The notes under the pieces were generated by a model. It saw nothing but the letters and a program-made list of their open reading frames with translations. It was not told the DNA's origin and did no database searches. Positions 55,316 to 63,633 of a stretch of DNA of 64,000 nucleotides are shown here, in pieces (positions within the stretch are counted from its first letter, which is position 1; each line of letters opens with the position of its first letter). The stretch covers positions 62,001 through 126,000 of the forward strand of contig JASBUL010000011.1 in assembly GCA_030147945.1 (NCBI GenBank). Reading direction: 5' to 3'. This DNA comes from Oceanococcus sp. (GTDB taxonomy: Bacteria; Pseudomonadota; Gammaproteobacteria; Nevskiales; Oceanococcaceae). A program made the position numbers and the translations under genes.

Positions 55316-57361
55316 CTAATGCAGCAGCTCTATGCTCAAGGCGGACGAGGCATTGCACAGCGGCACATCCGCTTCGAAGTCGCCGTCGCTGTCGTTCTCG
55401 AAGAGGTCGAAGTTCGACACCGCCTCGCATAATCCGCTGCCGCTCAATCGGTAGCGGATACGCTGCGCGCTGATGATGTCGGCCTCGACCGAAACATCCA
55501 GCAGCTGCATGGTGATCTCGCGATCGTCACCATCGCGGTGCGTCACCTGCATCGCATGAGCAGTCTTGCAGGTTTGCGGATCGACCTGAACCACAATCGC
55601 ACCTTGTGATTCGCCACCGCCGTTCTGGTTACTGAAAGCAAAACCAAAAGCCTGATTATTTTGCTCACTGCCCAGATCCTGCCGCGGGCACGGCACGCTG
55701 CCAAAGCCCGGATAGCTCTGGTCATCATTCACCGCACGCACCTGCGTGAACGCATCGGCCCCGCTCGCATCCGGGTAGAACATGCCCTGTGCATTGACGC
55801 TGAGAGTGAAGCGCGCACGATTCACAGCGGAAAAATCGAAATCACCGGGTGCTGGCTGCGTGTCCGGTTCCCCCTCAAACACCACGCTGCGTTTCTGCGT
55901 GACCGACTGCGCCGTTGCCATGTTGCTCGCCGACACCGTCAGAACATCCACCGTGTCGGCCTGGGTCGCGGCCGCAACCTGAACGGAGATGCTGCGTCGG
56001 TTGCTGGAACTGGTCACCGCATTCGCAGCAACCGTGCCACCTCCCCGCTCGGCAGTGAGCGCAATGTCGGCATCCTGCACGCAGGAGAGTGTGGCGCTGG
56101 CGGTATACGCTTGATTGATTGGCGGTGTGGCCGGCGAGGTCACGAAACGATCCACACTGGGGCTGAGATCGTTGATCGCCAGCGTAGGGAACGGCCCGGC
56201 CGCGTTGACGCTGCGCTGCTCGGAGGCCACGATACCGCGGGGCTGTGAACCCGGTGCGGAGATCGATGCCCCGGCCTGAAAATCGGCGATGGCCTGCAAG
56301 GACACCTGATCCAGGCCAACAGCCGAATCAACCGCATTCAATGCCCCTTCCACGTCGCACAAGCGATCCAGAATGCTCGGGGTGTCCGGCGAGGCACTGA
56401 AACTCTGCCCCAGTGTGTTGCAGGCGAAGGTGCCACCCGCCAGCGTGGCCAGGCACAAAGCCCCGGCGGCGCTGCCGGTGATCGGAGCAGCCGGGGTGGC
56501 CGAGGCTAGAACGGCGACCTGGGCACAGAATCCGGCCTGGAACGTCGGATCGCCGACCAGTTGACTGCCCGCAGGCGAAGCGGCCGGGTTGAACACCAGA
56601 CAGGCCTGGTTGAGCAGACCGGAGAAGCCGGTGCACACGGCTTCCAGCTGATCCGGCACGTCTATCGGCTGGCGCACCGGCACGCGCGCCACGTAACGCC
56701 CCGTCTGCCCTGTCGGCCAGGCTGGGTAACGACCACTGGAGGCCACACTCAAACTGGCGAAATTGACCACCACACCGCCGCTGGGATTCACCGGCGTATC
56801 ACACTTGGCCACGTCCACGGTGACGTTGCCGACCGGTTCAGCAGCCTGCAACTGAGCCAGGGCCTCGTCCAGATCGACGATGACCGGACTGTCCAGACTG
56901 AGCACGCCACCAATCGAACGCGCCTCATCATCATCGTTGCTGATGATATCGATGCCGATACTGCTGACACTGCGGGTCGCATCCGCGGCATCCGCTTTCA
57001 GACTTTTCTGGATCGCTTGCCCTTCAGCATCCAGGTAGGTCAAGCGGATAACGTTGCCGCTCTCATCCGCGCCGCGGACCGGCAAGCCAAATTCATCCAC
57101 ACCGATTTCGAAAGCCTGGCCTTGCGCGTCCTGGTAGGACAAATGCGTGATCGCAGTGGGCAGGCCATCAGCGTCGCGCTGGCCAAAGAATGTCACCTGC
57201 TCGCCATTGTCCGCATCCAGTTTGTACACCGCGCTGTCATCCGGATTGACGTAAACGGTGCGCTCGGAAATTGCCGCCGCGCCGCCACCACCGCCGCCTC
57301 CGCAAGCCATCAGGGTCAGGGCCAGGCTGCCCAAAACCATGCCACGTCGCTGAATATCCAT
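55316..57361 (-). CDS. Large lipoprotein of unknown function
   Basis: A 681-residue protein with a lipobox LMAC (Cys20) followed by a run of seven Gly. There is an early segment of two related strand repeats (VTFFGQRDADGLPTAITHLSYQDAQGQAFEIG, then ESGNVIRLTYLDAEGQ) that recall RHS-like or YD-like motifs, a middle with several Cys, then a C-terminal region with strand-like sequence and acidic ends. I do not recognise a named family. It may be transcribed with the downstream histidine kinase and regulator (110 bp gap). The role could be a surface or signal-sensing lipoprotein. Confidence 0.6.
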   Translation of the reverse strand: MDIQRRGMVLGSLALTLMACGGGGGGGAAAISERTVYVNPDDSAVYKLDADNGEQVTFFGQRDADGLPTAITHLSYQDAQGQAFEIGVDEFGLPVRGADESGNVIRLTYLDAEGQAIQKSLKADAADATRSVSSIGIDIISNDDDEARSIGGVLSLDSPVIVDLDEALAQLQAAEPVGNVTVDVAKCDTPVNPSGGVVVNFASLSVASSGRYPAWPTGQTGRYVARVPVRQPIDVPDQLEAVCTGFSGLLNQACLVFNPAASPAGSQLVGDPTFQAGFCAQVAVLASATPAAPITGSAAGALCLATLAGGTFACNTLGQSFSASPDTPSILDRLCDVEGALNAVDSAVGLDQVSLQAIADFQAGASISAPGSQPRGIVASEQRSVNAAGPFPTLAINDLSPSVDRFVTSPATPPINQAYTASATLSCVQDADIALTAERGGGTVAANAVTSSSNRRSISVQVAAATQADTVDVLTVSASNMATAQSVTQKRSVVFEGEPDTQPAPGDFDFSAVNRARFTLSVNAQGMFYPDASGADAFTQVRAVNDDQSYPGFGSVPCPRQDLGSEQNNQAFGFAFSNQNGGGESQGAIVVQVDPQTCKTAHAMQVTHRDGDDREITMQLLDVSVEADIISAQRIRYRLSGSGLCEAVSNFDLFENDSDGDFEADVPLCNASSALSIELLH

Positions 57362-57421
57362 GCCCCGCTCCAATGCATATTGTCGTTGCACCAACGCTAG
57401 GCCAGCCGGGATCACAGCACC

Positions 57422-57439
57422 ATGAGCAGTTCTACTCAT
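57422..57439. promoter_or_regulatory. Imperfect 18-bp palindrome between divergent genes
   Basis: ATGAGCAG and CTACTCAT form near-perfect 8-bp arms (one mismatch) around TT, midway between the divergent lipoprotein and molybdopterin-enzyme genes. A candidate operator controlling one or both; no regulator is known. Confidence 0.4.
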
Positions 57440-57529
57440 TTTGTCGCGCCCGATGTAGTCCTTGCTGAGTAGGCGCACGCGCCCCCGCAGTGGCAGCGTT
57501 GAGTCTTCCCAGGGCCAACGGGCGAATTC

Positions 57530-59767
57530 ATGACACAGCACAAGCACACCTTCTGCCGCATCTGCGAAGCCGGCTGTGGACTGCAAGCCGAGCTTGAGCA
57601 CGGCCGTATCGTTGAGCTGCGCCCCAATCGTGAGCACATCGGCACCGATGGGTTCGCCTGCATGAAAGGGCTCAACCAGCACAAGATGTACGACTCGCCC
57701 GACCGCCTGCGTTATCCGCTGAAACGGGTCGGCGAGCACTTCGAGCGCATCAGCTGGCGCCAGGCCTATGCAGAAATCGGCGCCAAGGTGAGAAAACTGC
57801 GCCGGCGCAGCCCGCGCGCCTTGTCGATGTACGTGGGCACCGCCGCCGGCTTCAGCATCCTGCACCCGATATTTGCCGAGGGCTTCATGCAGGGGCTGGG
57901 TTCGCCCAACATCTTCTCCTCATCGACCCAGGACTGCGCCAACCGCTTCGCCACCTCCAGCGAAATGTACGGCTTTCCGTTCTGCCTGCCGTTTGTCGAT
58001 CTGGACCATGTGAAATTCATGCTCATCGTCGGCACCAATCCGGTGGTTTCGAAATGGACCTTCCTGCAGGTGGCCCACCCGGTCAAACGCCTCAAGCAGG
58101 TGCGCGAACGCGGCGCCCAGATCGTGGTGGTCGATCCGCGCTATACCGAAACCGCCAAGGTGGCCAGCGACCATCAGTTCATTCGCCCCAACACGGATGT
58201 GTTCTTCTTCCTGTCCTTTCTGCACGAACTGTTCCTGCAGAACGGCGTGGATCAGGCCCGCGCACAAGCCCATATGTGCGGTAGTCAGGCGCTCGAAAAG
58301 CTGGCGGCCGACTGGCCGGCCGAGCGCACCGCCGAGTTGACCGGCATCAGCGCGCCACGCCTGAAACAACTGGTTGCCGATTACATCGCCGCCGGTGCAT
58401 CGGCCATCGTGACCGGGACCGGACTGGGCATGGGGCGCCACGGCACGCTGGCCCAGTGGCTGGCCGAGGCGATCAATGCCCTGAGCGGCAATCTCGATCG
58501 CAAGGGTGGCACCCTGGTTGGCCAGGGCATGTTCGATTTCGCGGCCTACGCCAAAAAGGAAAAGCTGTTCGAACGCCACGCGCGCTCCCGCATCGGCGGT
58601 TTCTTCGAACTCAACGGCGGCTTCCCCGGCGGCATCCTGGCCGATGAAATTCTCGAGCCGGGCGACGACCAGATTCGAGGTCTGTTCGTGACCGGTGGCA
58701 ACCCGCTGATGACCATGCCCAACTCAGCCCGGCTGCGCGATGCACTGAGCACGCTGGACCTGCTGGTGGTGACCGACATCTACCTCAACGAAACCGCCAG
58801 CCTGGCGGATTACGTGCTACCGGCCACCTCTCCGCTGGAGCGGCCTGACCTGCCCTTCGTGTTCCCGCTGTTCCTCGGCATGCAATCCAAGCCCTATGTG
58901 GCCGCGACCGACGCCATCGTCGAAGCCGATGCCGAGCAAAAAGACGAGGCCACGATCTACACCGAACTGGCCCGCGCCTGCGGTGTCAGCCTGTTCAAGT
59001 CACGCCCATTGCAGTGGATACTGCAGGGGCTGGTGGCGGCCAATACGCCATGGCGGCGGGGCAAGCCCCGCGCCTTGCCACTGCGTCTGATCCTCGACCT
59101 GATCCTGAGGCTGAGCAAAACCGGGCGTTTTCGCGACCTGGCGGCGCAACCCAATGGCATGCGCTGGCGTGGCGGAGCCCGTCCGGACAGCTATCTGGGC
59201 CAGCGTGTCGTCACCGATGACGGCAAGGTGCAGCTGGCGCCAGCCCGCCTGATGGCCGAGACCTCACGCCTGGACGCGATCTTCCGCAGCGAGATGGCGA
59301 GCTACCAGCGCGGCGAACTGCGCCTGATCAGCAAACGCATGCACAGCACCCACAACTCGTGGACCCAGAACATCGCCGAACTCACCAATGGCCGCATGGG
59401 CCAGACCAACTACCTGTACATGCATCCGGACGACGCTGCCGCCCACGGTCTGAGTGAAACGGATGCGGCGGACATTTCCTCACAGACCGCAACCATCCGA
59501 TTGCCGGTCAAACTGCTCGACACGCTACTGCCGGGCACCGTGGCGGTGCCGCATGGCTGGGGGCACCAGCACGCCCGTGGGCTGAGCGTGGCCGCCCGTC
59601 TGGGCGGCGCCAACGTCAATCTGCTGGCCGCCGATGGTGCGGACGCGGTCGAGCCGGTGTCCGGCATGGCCCACCTCAGCGGCATCCCGGTGCGCATTGG
59701 CAAAGCCGCAGGTCCGATCGACCGCGGCAGCTGGTCCGGCATCGCGCCGGAGCACGCAACGGCCTGA
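57530..59767 (+). CDS. Cytoplasmic molybdopterin oxidoreductase
   Basis: A 745-residue member of the DMSO-reductase family of molybdenum enzymes. A [4Fe-4S] motif is at Cys9, Cys12, Cys16 and Cys44. Cys136 (QDCANRF) sits where NapA/formate dehydrogenase have the Mo-ligand Cys/Sec. C-terminal cofactor-binding motifs include VTGGNPLMTMPN, YLNETASLADYVLPATS and VPHGWGHQHARG. There is no Tat signal, so it is cytoplasmic. The layout fits the formate-dehydrogenase/nitrate-reductase-like group without known substrate. No electron-transfer subunit is adjacent. Confidence 0.85.
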   Translation: MTQHKHTFCRICEAGCGLQAELEHGRIVELRPNREHIGTDGFACMKGLNQHKMYDSPDRLRYPLKRVGEHFERISWRQAYAEIGAKVRKLRRRSPRALSMYVGTAAGFSILHPIFAEGFMQGLGSPNIFSSSTQDCANRFATSSEMYGFPFCLPFVDLDHVKFMLIVGTNPVVSKWTFLQVAHPVKRLKQVRERGAQIVVVDPRYTETAKVASDHQFIRPNTDVFFFLSFLHELFLQNGVDQARAQAHMCGSQALEKLAADWPAERTAELTGISAPRLKQLVADYIAAGASAIVTGTGLGMGRHGTLAQWLAEAINALSGNLDRKGGTLVGQGMFDFAAYAKKEKLFERHARSRIGGFFELNGGFPGGILADEILEPGDDQIRGLFVTGGNPLMTMPNSARLRDALSTLDLLVVTDIYLNETASLADYVLPATSPLERPDLPFVFPLFLGMQSKPYVAATDAIVEADAEQKDEATIYTELARACGVSLFKSRPLQWILQGLVAANTPWRRGKPRALPLRLILDLILRLSKTGRFRDLAAQPNGMRWRGGARPDSYLGQRVVTDDGKVQLAPARLMAETSRLDAIFRSEMASYQRGELRLISKRMHSTHNSWTQNIAELTNGRMGQTNYLYMHPDDAAAHGLSETDAADISSQTATIRLPVKLLDTLLPGTVAVPHGWGHQHARGLSVAARLGGANVNLLAADGADAVEPVSGMAHLSGIPVRIGKAAGPIDRGSWSGIAPEHATA

Positions 59768-59778
59768 GGGCCTCAGGC
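59762..59778. terminator. Hairpin spanning both convergent stop codons
   Basis: GCCTGAG and CTCAGGC are perfect 7-bp arms around GGC. The left arm contains the TGA stop of the molybdopterin gene and the right arm the TCA (reverse TGA) of the DSD1-like gene. There is no T run, so transcript-end stabilisation is as likely as termination. Confidence 0.4.
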
Positions 59779-61056
59779 GCCGCTGGTGAAGACCGGCCAG
59801 GTGTCGACGATGGCACCCTGGTCGTAGACCGCGATATCACCAAACTGCAGGAACACGAACTCGGACTGCCGCGGGCGCAAGAACACGTTGTCACCCACAC
59901 CCAGCTCCACCTCGCGTGAACCATTCAACAGATCCTGGTTGGTCGAATGCCCCCAGATCGGATTGCGTTGCAGGCCGGGCGGCGACACGCTGTCGGCCAG
60001 CCAGTAACCACCATAGGTGTAGAAGGCCTGCGCGGTATTGGGATCCCAGGCACGCAGAACACCACTCATGGATTCAAGGCCGGGCAATTCGGTGCGGTCC
60101 AAAGCTTTGAGCACTGGCGTGGCGATGAAGCTGGCGTGCTGATGATCGGACAAGGCCGGCACATCGAAATCCGAAGGCATGACCAGACCGGAGCCCATCG
60201 CCAGTTCATTGCACGGCGCGCTGTTGTCGTACAGCGCAAAAGTCGAGCTGCCGCCCGCATTGAGTGTGAGCGCCTCGGCGTCAAAGCCACCGCCCTGTTG
60301 TTCACGCAACACCTGCAACGCCGCGCTGTAGCGCTGCATGGCCAGCTCCAGGGCCTTGCGCGGACCGCCAAGAAAGCCCGGCATTTTCGAAGCATGGGCT
60401 TCATAACCCATGAAACCGGAAAAGCGCAGGGCCGGCTCCTCATCGATCAGTTTCAGCACCTCGGCCACTGCCGCCGCATCGCGCAGACCGCCACGATGCA
60501 AACCGACATCAAGCTCCAGGTTGACCTTGAGCGGGCCCATGCCCTCGGCCTGTCTGGCCCGCGCCAGCTCGGCGTATTCACGCAGGCGCACAGGGGTATC
60601 AATCAGCCATTCGATCTGCTGGGCCGGATCAAACGCACCGCGGCCGTAATGCGTGAAGAAGCGCTGCGCCGCGCCCACCGGCACGGGCTTGCCCAGCAGC
60701 ACCTGCGCATCGTCCATCTGCTGTGCAACCAGATTCAGGAAGGGCTGATGAAAGACCATCAGGCGCTGACTGCCGGTGGCCTGACGCACGTAGTCGATCA
60801 GCGCCAAGCTGGGCAGCGACTTGGCCACGATGCGGTAGGCCATGCGTGACGGCAGATGGGCCTTGAGACGCGCGATGTTGTGATCCAGCCGGGCCTTGTC
60901 GATGACCAGCGTGGGCCGGAATAACCCGGCATCGGCCAGGGCCTGCTGCAATGACAGAAAATAGTCATCATGCCGCCCGCCACGCGTGGAGGGGCGCAAG
61001 GCCACGGCGGCTGCCGGTGCCGCTATTGCGGCGCCAAGAAGAAAACGACGATTCAT
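59773..61056 (-). CDS. DSD1-type PLP protein with export signal
   Basis: A 427-residue alanine-racemase-fold PLP protein of the D-threonine aldolase/DSD1 group. MNRRFLLGAAIAAPAA is a Tat-like signal, and YRIVAKSLPSL holds PLP Lys79. LEDVGLHRGG-type sequence (LELDVGLHRGGLR) and TLNAGGSSTF follow. The C-terminal metal motif of D-threonine aldolases (H-x-C) seems replaced by RPRQSEF, so it is probably not a standard metal-dependent aldolase. Third gene of the cyt c-lactone oxidase operon on the minus strand, 9 bp downstream of it. Substrate unknown. Confidence 0.8.
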   Translation of the reverse strand: MNRRFLLGAAIAAPAAAVALRPSTRGGRHDDYFLSLQQALADAGLFRPTLVIDKARLDHNIARLKAHLPSRMAYRIVAKSLPSLALIDYVRQATGSQRLMVFHQPFLNLVAQQMDDAQVLLGKPVPVGAAQRFFTHYGRGAFDPAQQIEWLIDTPVRLREYAELARARQAEGMGPLKVNLELDVGLHRGGLRDAAAVAEVLKLIDEEPALRFSGFMGYEAHASKMPGFLGGPRKALELAMQRYSAALQVLREQQGGGFDAEALTLNAGGSSTFALYDNSAPCNELAMGSGLVMPSDFDVPALSDHQHASFIATPVLKALDRTELPGLESMSGVLRAWDPNTAQAFYTYGGYWLADSVSPPGLQRNPIWGHSTNQDLLNGSREVELGVGDNVFLRPRQSEFVFLQFGDIAVYDQGAIVDTWPVFTSGA

Positions 61057-61065
61057 GGCAAGGCC

Positions 61066-62481
61066 TCAGCTGATGCCAAAAAGCTGGCGCAGGTAGGGAT
61101 TGAGCATACGCCCATCGGGATCAAGCGCTTCGCGCACAGCCAGGAAATCCTTCCAGCGCGGGTAGCGTGCGGCCAGCTGCGCGCTGCTCAGGGTGTGCAT
61201 CTTGCCCCAGTGCGGACGGCCCTCGTAGGGCTGGTAAATCGGTTCCAGACTGGCGAAGTACGGCAGCGGATCTTCCTTGTGGTAGCGATGCACGGCAATC
61301 GAGCCGGACACCGCATGCCCCTGGAAAGGCGACAGCATGGCGTCATCGCCACGCACCACACGGACCTCGATCGGGAAGAATTCTTCGTGGTGCTGCGATT
61401 CGACCCGTTCACGGACCTGCTTGAAGGCGGGCATCAGCGCTTCCGACGGCAGGTGATATTCCATCTCGTTGAAACGCACTTCGCGACTCGAGGGGAAAAT
61501 GCGGTACCACACATCCACGGCCTCTTCCGGCTCGAAATCACGCGTCGCCATATCGAGCAAACGCCGGCGCATGCCCGGCCACCACGACAGCCAGTCACGC
61601 AGCTGCTTGATCTGCATGACCGCATCATTGTCCTGCTCCGGCCCGCGCGGCTGCATCGGTTCCTCGGTCGGGTTGATGGCGATCGCCATGGCCTGGCTGC
61701 AGAACGGAATGTAATACATCTCGAAGCTGTGATTCGCGCTGACCAACTGATCAAAGTTCTCGATCAGCTCATCGATCGGGGCCAGCCAACTGCGCCGTTT
61801 GAGCCGGTGCGTGGGCACGTTTTGCAATGTCATCTGCGTGATCACGCCGAGACTGCCCAGCGACACCTTGGCCGCGCTGAACACTTCGGGGTTCTGCTCG
61901 GCGCTGCAATCGACAATTTCGCCGCCTGGCGTCACCAGACGCAGCGCTTTGACATAGCTGTGCAGGGCGCCCAGCCCAGCACCGGTGCCATGGGTGGCCG
62001 TGCCGATGGCGCCGGCCAGGGTCTGTGAATCGATGTCCGGCATATTGGCCAGCGCCTGCCCCACCTCATCCAGCATCGGCCCCACGTCACCCAACCGGGT
62101 GCCGGCACCCAGGCGCGCCGTCATGCTGTCCTGGTCATGGGACAGCAGGCCGCTGAAATTGCGCAATGACAGCAACGTGCCGTCGGTCGGCACCAGTGCG
62201 GTGAATGAATGGCCGGCGCCAACCGGGCGAATCGGCCCCGGTGCATGGCGCATGATGTCGGCCAGCTCGGCCTCATCCTTGGGGACCAGACGCTGAACCG
62301 GCACACCGAACTGATAACCCGACCAGTTCTGCCAGGGAATCAGGCGTTTTCCATCCGGGCCGGTGGTCGGTGCCGGGGCCTGCGGCAGCTTGCTCGCACC
62401 ATGATCATCGCAGCCGGCAAGCCCCACGCCAGTGGCGGCGGCCACCGATGAAATCAGCAAATCACGTCGATTCATCGCCAT
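61066..62481 (-). CDS. Aldonolactone oxidase-type FAD lipoprotein
   Basis: A 471-residue flavoprotein of the VAO/FAD_binding_4 superfamily, D-arabinono-1,4-lactone oxidase type. The N-terminus has NRRDLLI (Tat) and a lipobox LAGC with Cys24. GAGHSFTALV carries His91, which in the family links covalently to FAD, and HWGKMHTLSS is the C-terminal ALO signature. It would oxidise an aldonolactone or a related polyol outside the cytoplasm, passing electrons to the neighbouring cytochrome. Second gene of the operon; one base separates it from the cytochrome gene. Confidence 0.88.
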   Translation of the reverse strand: MAMNRRDLLISSVAAATGVGLAGCDDHGASKLPQAPAPTTGPDGKRLIPWQNWSGYQFGVPVQRLVPKDEAELADIMRHAPGPIRPVGAGHSFTALVPTDGTLLSLRNFSGLLSHDQDSMTARLGAGTRLGDVGPMLDEVGQALANMPDIDSQTLAGAIGTATHGTGAGLGALHSYVKALRLVTPGGEIVDCSAEQNPEVFSAAKVSLGSLGVITQMTLQNVPTHRLKRRSWLAPIDELIENFDQLVSANHSFEMYYIPFCSQAMAIAINPTEEPMQPRGPEQDNDAVMQIKQLRDWLSWWPGMRRRLLDMATRDFEPEEAVDVWYRIFPSSREVRFNEMEYHLPSEALMPAFKQVRERVESQHHEEFFPIEVRVVRGDDAMLSPFQGHAVSGSIAVHRYHKEDPLPYFASLEPIYQPYEGRPHWGKMHTLSSAQLAARYPRWKDFLAVREALDPDGRMLNPYLRQLFGIS

Positions 62482-62482
62482 G

Positions 62483-62836
62483 TCATTGGCCCGCCATATA
62501 GCGAATCAGCGCGACATAATCGTCTTCGCTGCAATCCATGCAGGCCCCAAGCGGCGGCATGCCGTTGTAACCGTTGATGGTGTGCTCAACCAGCACATCC
62601 ATGCCCTGCGCCATGCGTGGCGCCCACGCCTGCGTATCACCTGCCATCGGCGCGCCGGTGCGTGACGAGGCATGACAGGCGCGACAGGTCTGATCGTACA
62701 AACGGGCCAGTGCCGCATCCTGAGGCGGTGGCGGCGCGGTCACCTGCGCCTTGCCGGTTGGAGCGCTGTTGCCACAGGCGCTGACGATCACCACAAGCGC
62801 GGCAATCACGGCGCTGTTCCCCAAGCTCTTCTTCAT
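62483..62836 (-). CDS. Lipoprotein c-type cytochrome (cytochrome c5-like)
   Basis: A 117-residue heme protein. The signal peptide has a lipobox VSAC (Cys21), so it is anchored in a membrane. CRACH at 51-55 binds heme, Met93 is the probable axial ligand, and Cys99/Cys102 (GACMDC) form the disulfide typical of cytochrome c5. ATG at 62836 is used; 15 extra residues of the longer frame lack signal features. It is first in the operon with the lactone oxidase and DSD1-like gene and likely accepts electrons from the oxidase. Confidence 0.9.
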   Translation of the reverse strand: MKKSLGNSAVIAALVVIVSACGNSAPTGKAQVTAPPPPQDAALARLYDQTCRACHASSRTGAPMAGDTQAWAPRMAQGMDVLVEHTINGYNGMPPLGACMDCSEDDYVALIRYMAGQ

Positions 62837-62900
62837 CGTTTGTATGTCCTCTTGCAAAGGCGCATGACGCAGGCCGGCCACGCGGGCGCTTTCGCAAATT

Positions 62901-62917
62901 ACATACTCAGGGTATGT
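62901..62917. promoter_or_regulatory. Inverted repeat between tetR and cytochrome operon
   Basis: ACATAC (62901-62906) and GTATGT (62912-62917) form a 17-bp dyad with a 5-bp centre in the 115-bp gap between the divergent tetR gene and the cytochrome c operon. A likely operator of the adjacent TetR. The half-sites match those of the palindrome at 13729-13750. Confidence 0.6.
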
Positions 62918-62951
62918 TTATGTCAACACAGCCCGAAAACCGATTGAATAC

Positions 62952-63599
62952 ATGGCCGTCCACTCTGCCGCGAAAACCAGCCGCAAGCCGAGCCCTGCCA
63001 AGCGCCGCCCGCAAGCGCGCGGGCTGGCCACGCGCGAGCGGCTGCTCAGTGCTGCAGAGACACTGTTCATCGCCGAAGGCTATGACCCGGTCGGGATTGA
63101 GCGCATCGTCGCCGCTGCTGATGTGACCAAGGGCGCCTTCTATCACCACTTTGGCGACAAGCTGGCGATCTTTCGCGAGGTTTTCGAGGCGATCGACCAG
63201 GAAATGGCCGACCGCGTGCGCGCCCGCGCCCTGACCGCAGAAACGCCGTTGGGCATGGTTCAGCGCGGCGTGCGCAGCTGCTTCGAGCTGTGCACCCAGC
63301 CTCGCTACGGGCGCTTCGTTTACATCACCGCGCCGCCGGTCATCGGCTGGACCGGCTGGTACGAAACCGACAACGCGATCTCGCGTGAAATCGTCATGGA
63401 AGGCCTGCAGAACGCGGTCGAACTGGGCGAACTCGCACCGTTGTCAGTGACCTCGCTGACCACCCTGCTGATGGGCTTGGTGCTGCAGGGTGCCATCGCC
63501 GTGGTGAACTCCGACACGCCGCAACGGACAGCCCGCGAGCTGGCCGATGAAGCGGACCACATTTTGCTTGCACTTGCGGCACAGGCCCGATCGAGCTGA
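62952..63599 (+). CDS. TetR-family regulator
   Basis: A 215-residue TetR regulator with a basic N-terminal tail. The HTH is RLLSAAETLFIAEGYDPVGIERIVAAADV followed by KGAFYHHFGDKLAIF, typical of the family. It is divergent from the cytochrome c-lactone oxidase-DSD1 operon, with an inverted repeat between, so it likely controls itself and that operon. A TonB receptor gene follows 34 bp later and may be co-regulated. Ligand unknown. Confidence 0.9.
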   Translation: MAVHSAAKTSRKPSPAKRRPQARGLATRERLLSAAETLFIAEGYDPVGIERIVAAADVTKGAFYHHFGDKLAIFREVFEAIDQEMADRVRARALTAETPLGMVQRGVRSCFELCTQPRYGRFVYITAPPVIGWTGWYETDNAISREIVMEGLQNAVELGELAPLSVTSLTTLLMGLVLQGAIAVVNSDTPQRTARELADEADHILLALAAQARSS

Positions 63600-63633
63600 C
63601 GGCCCGGCCCCTCATGAAAACCAGAGAACTTCG

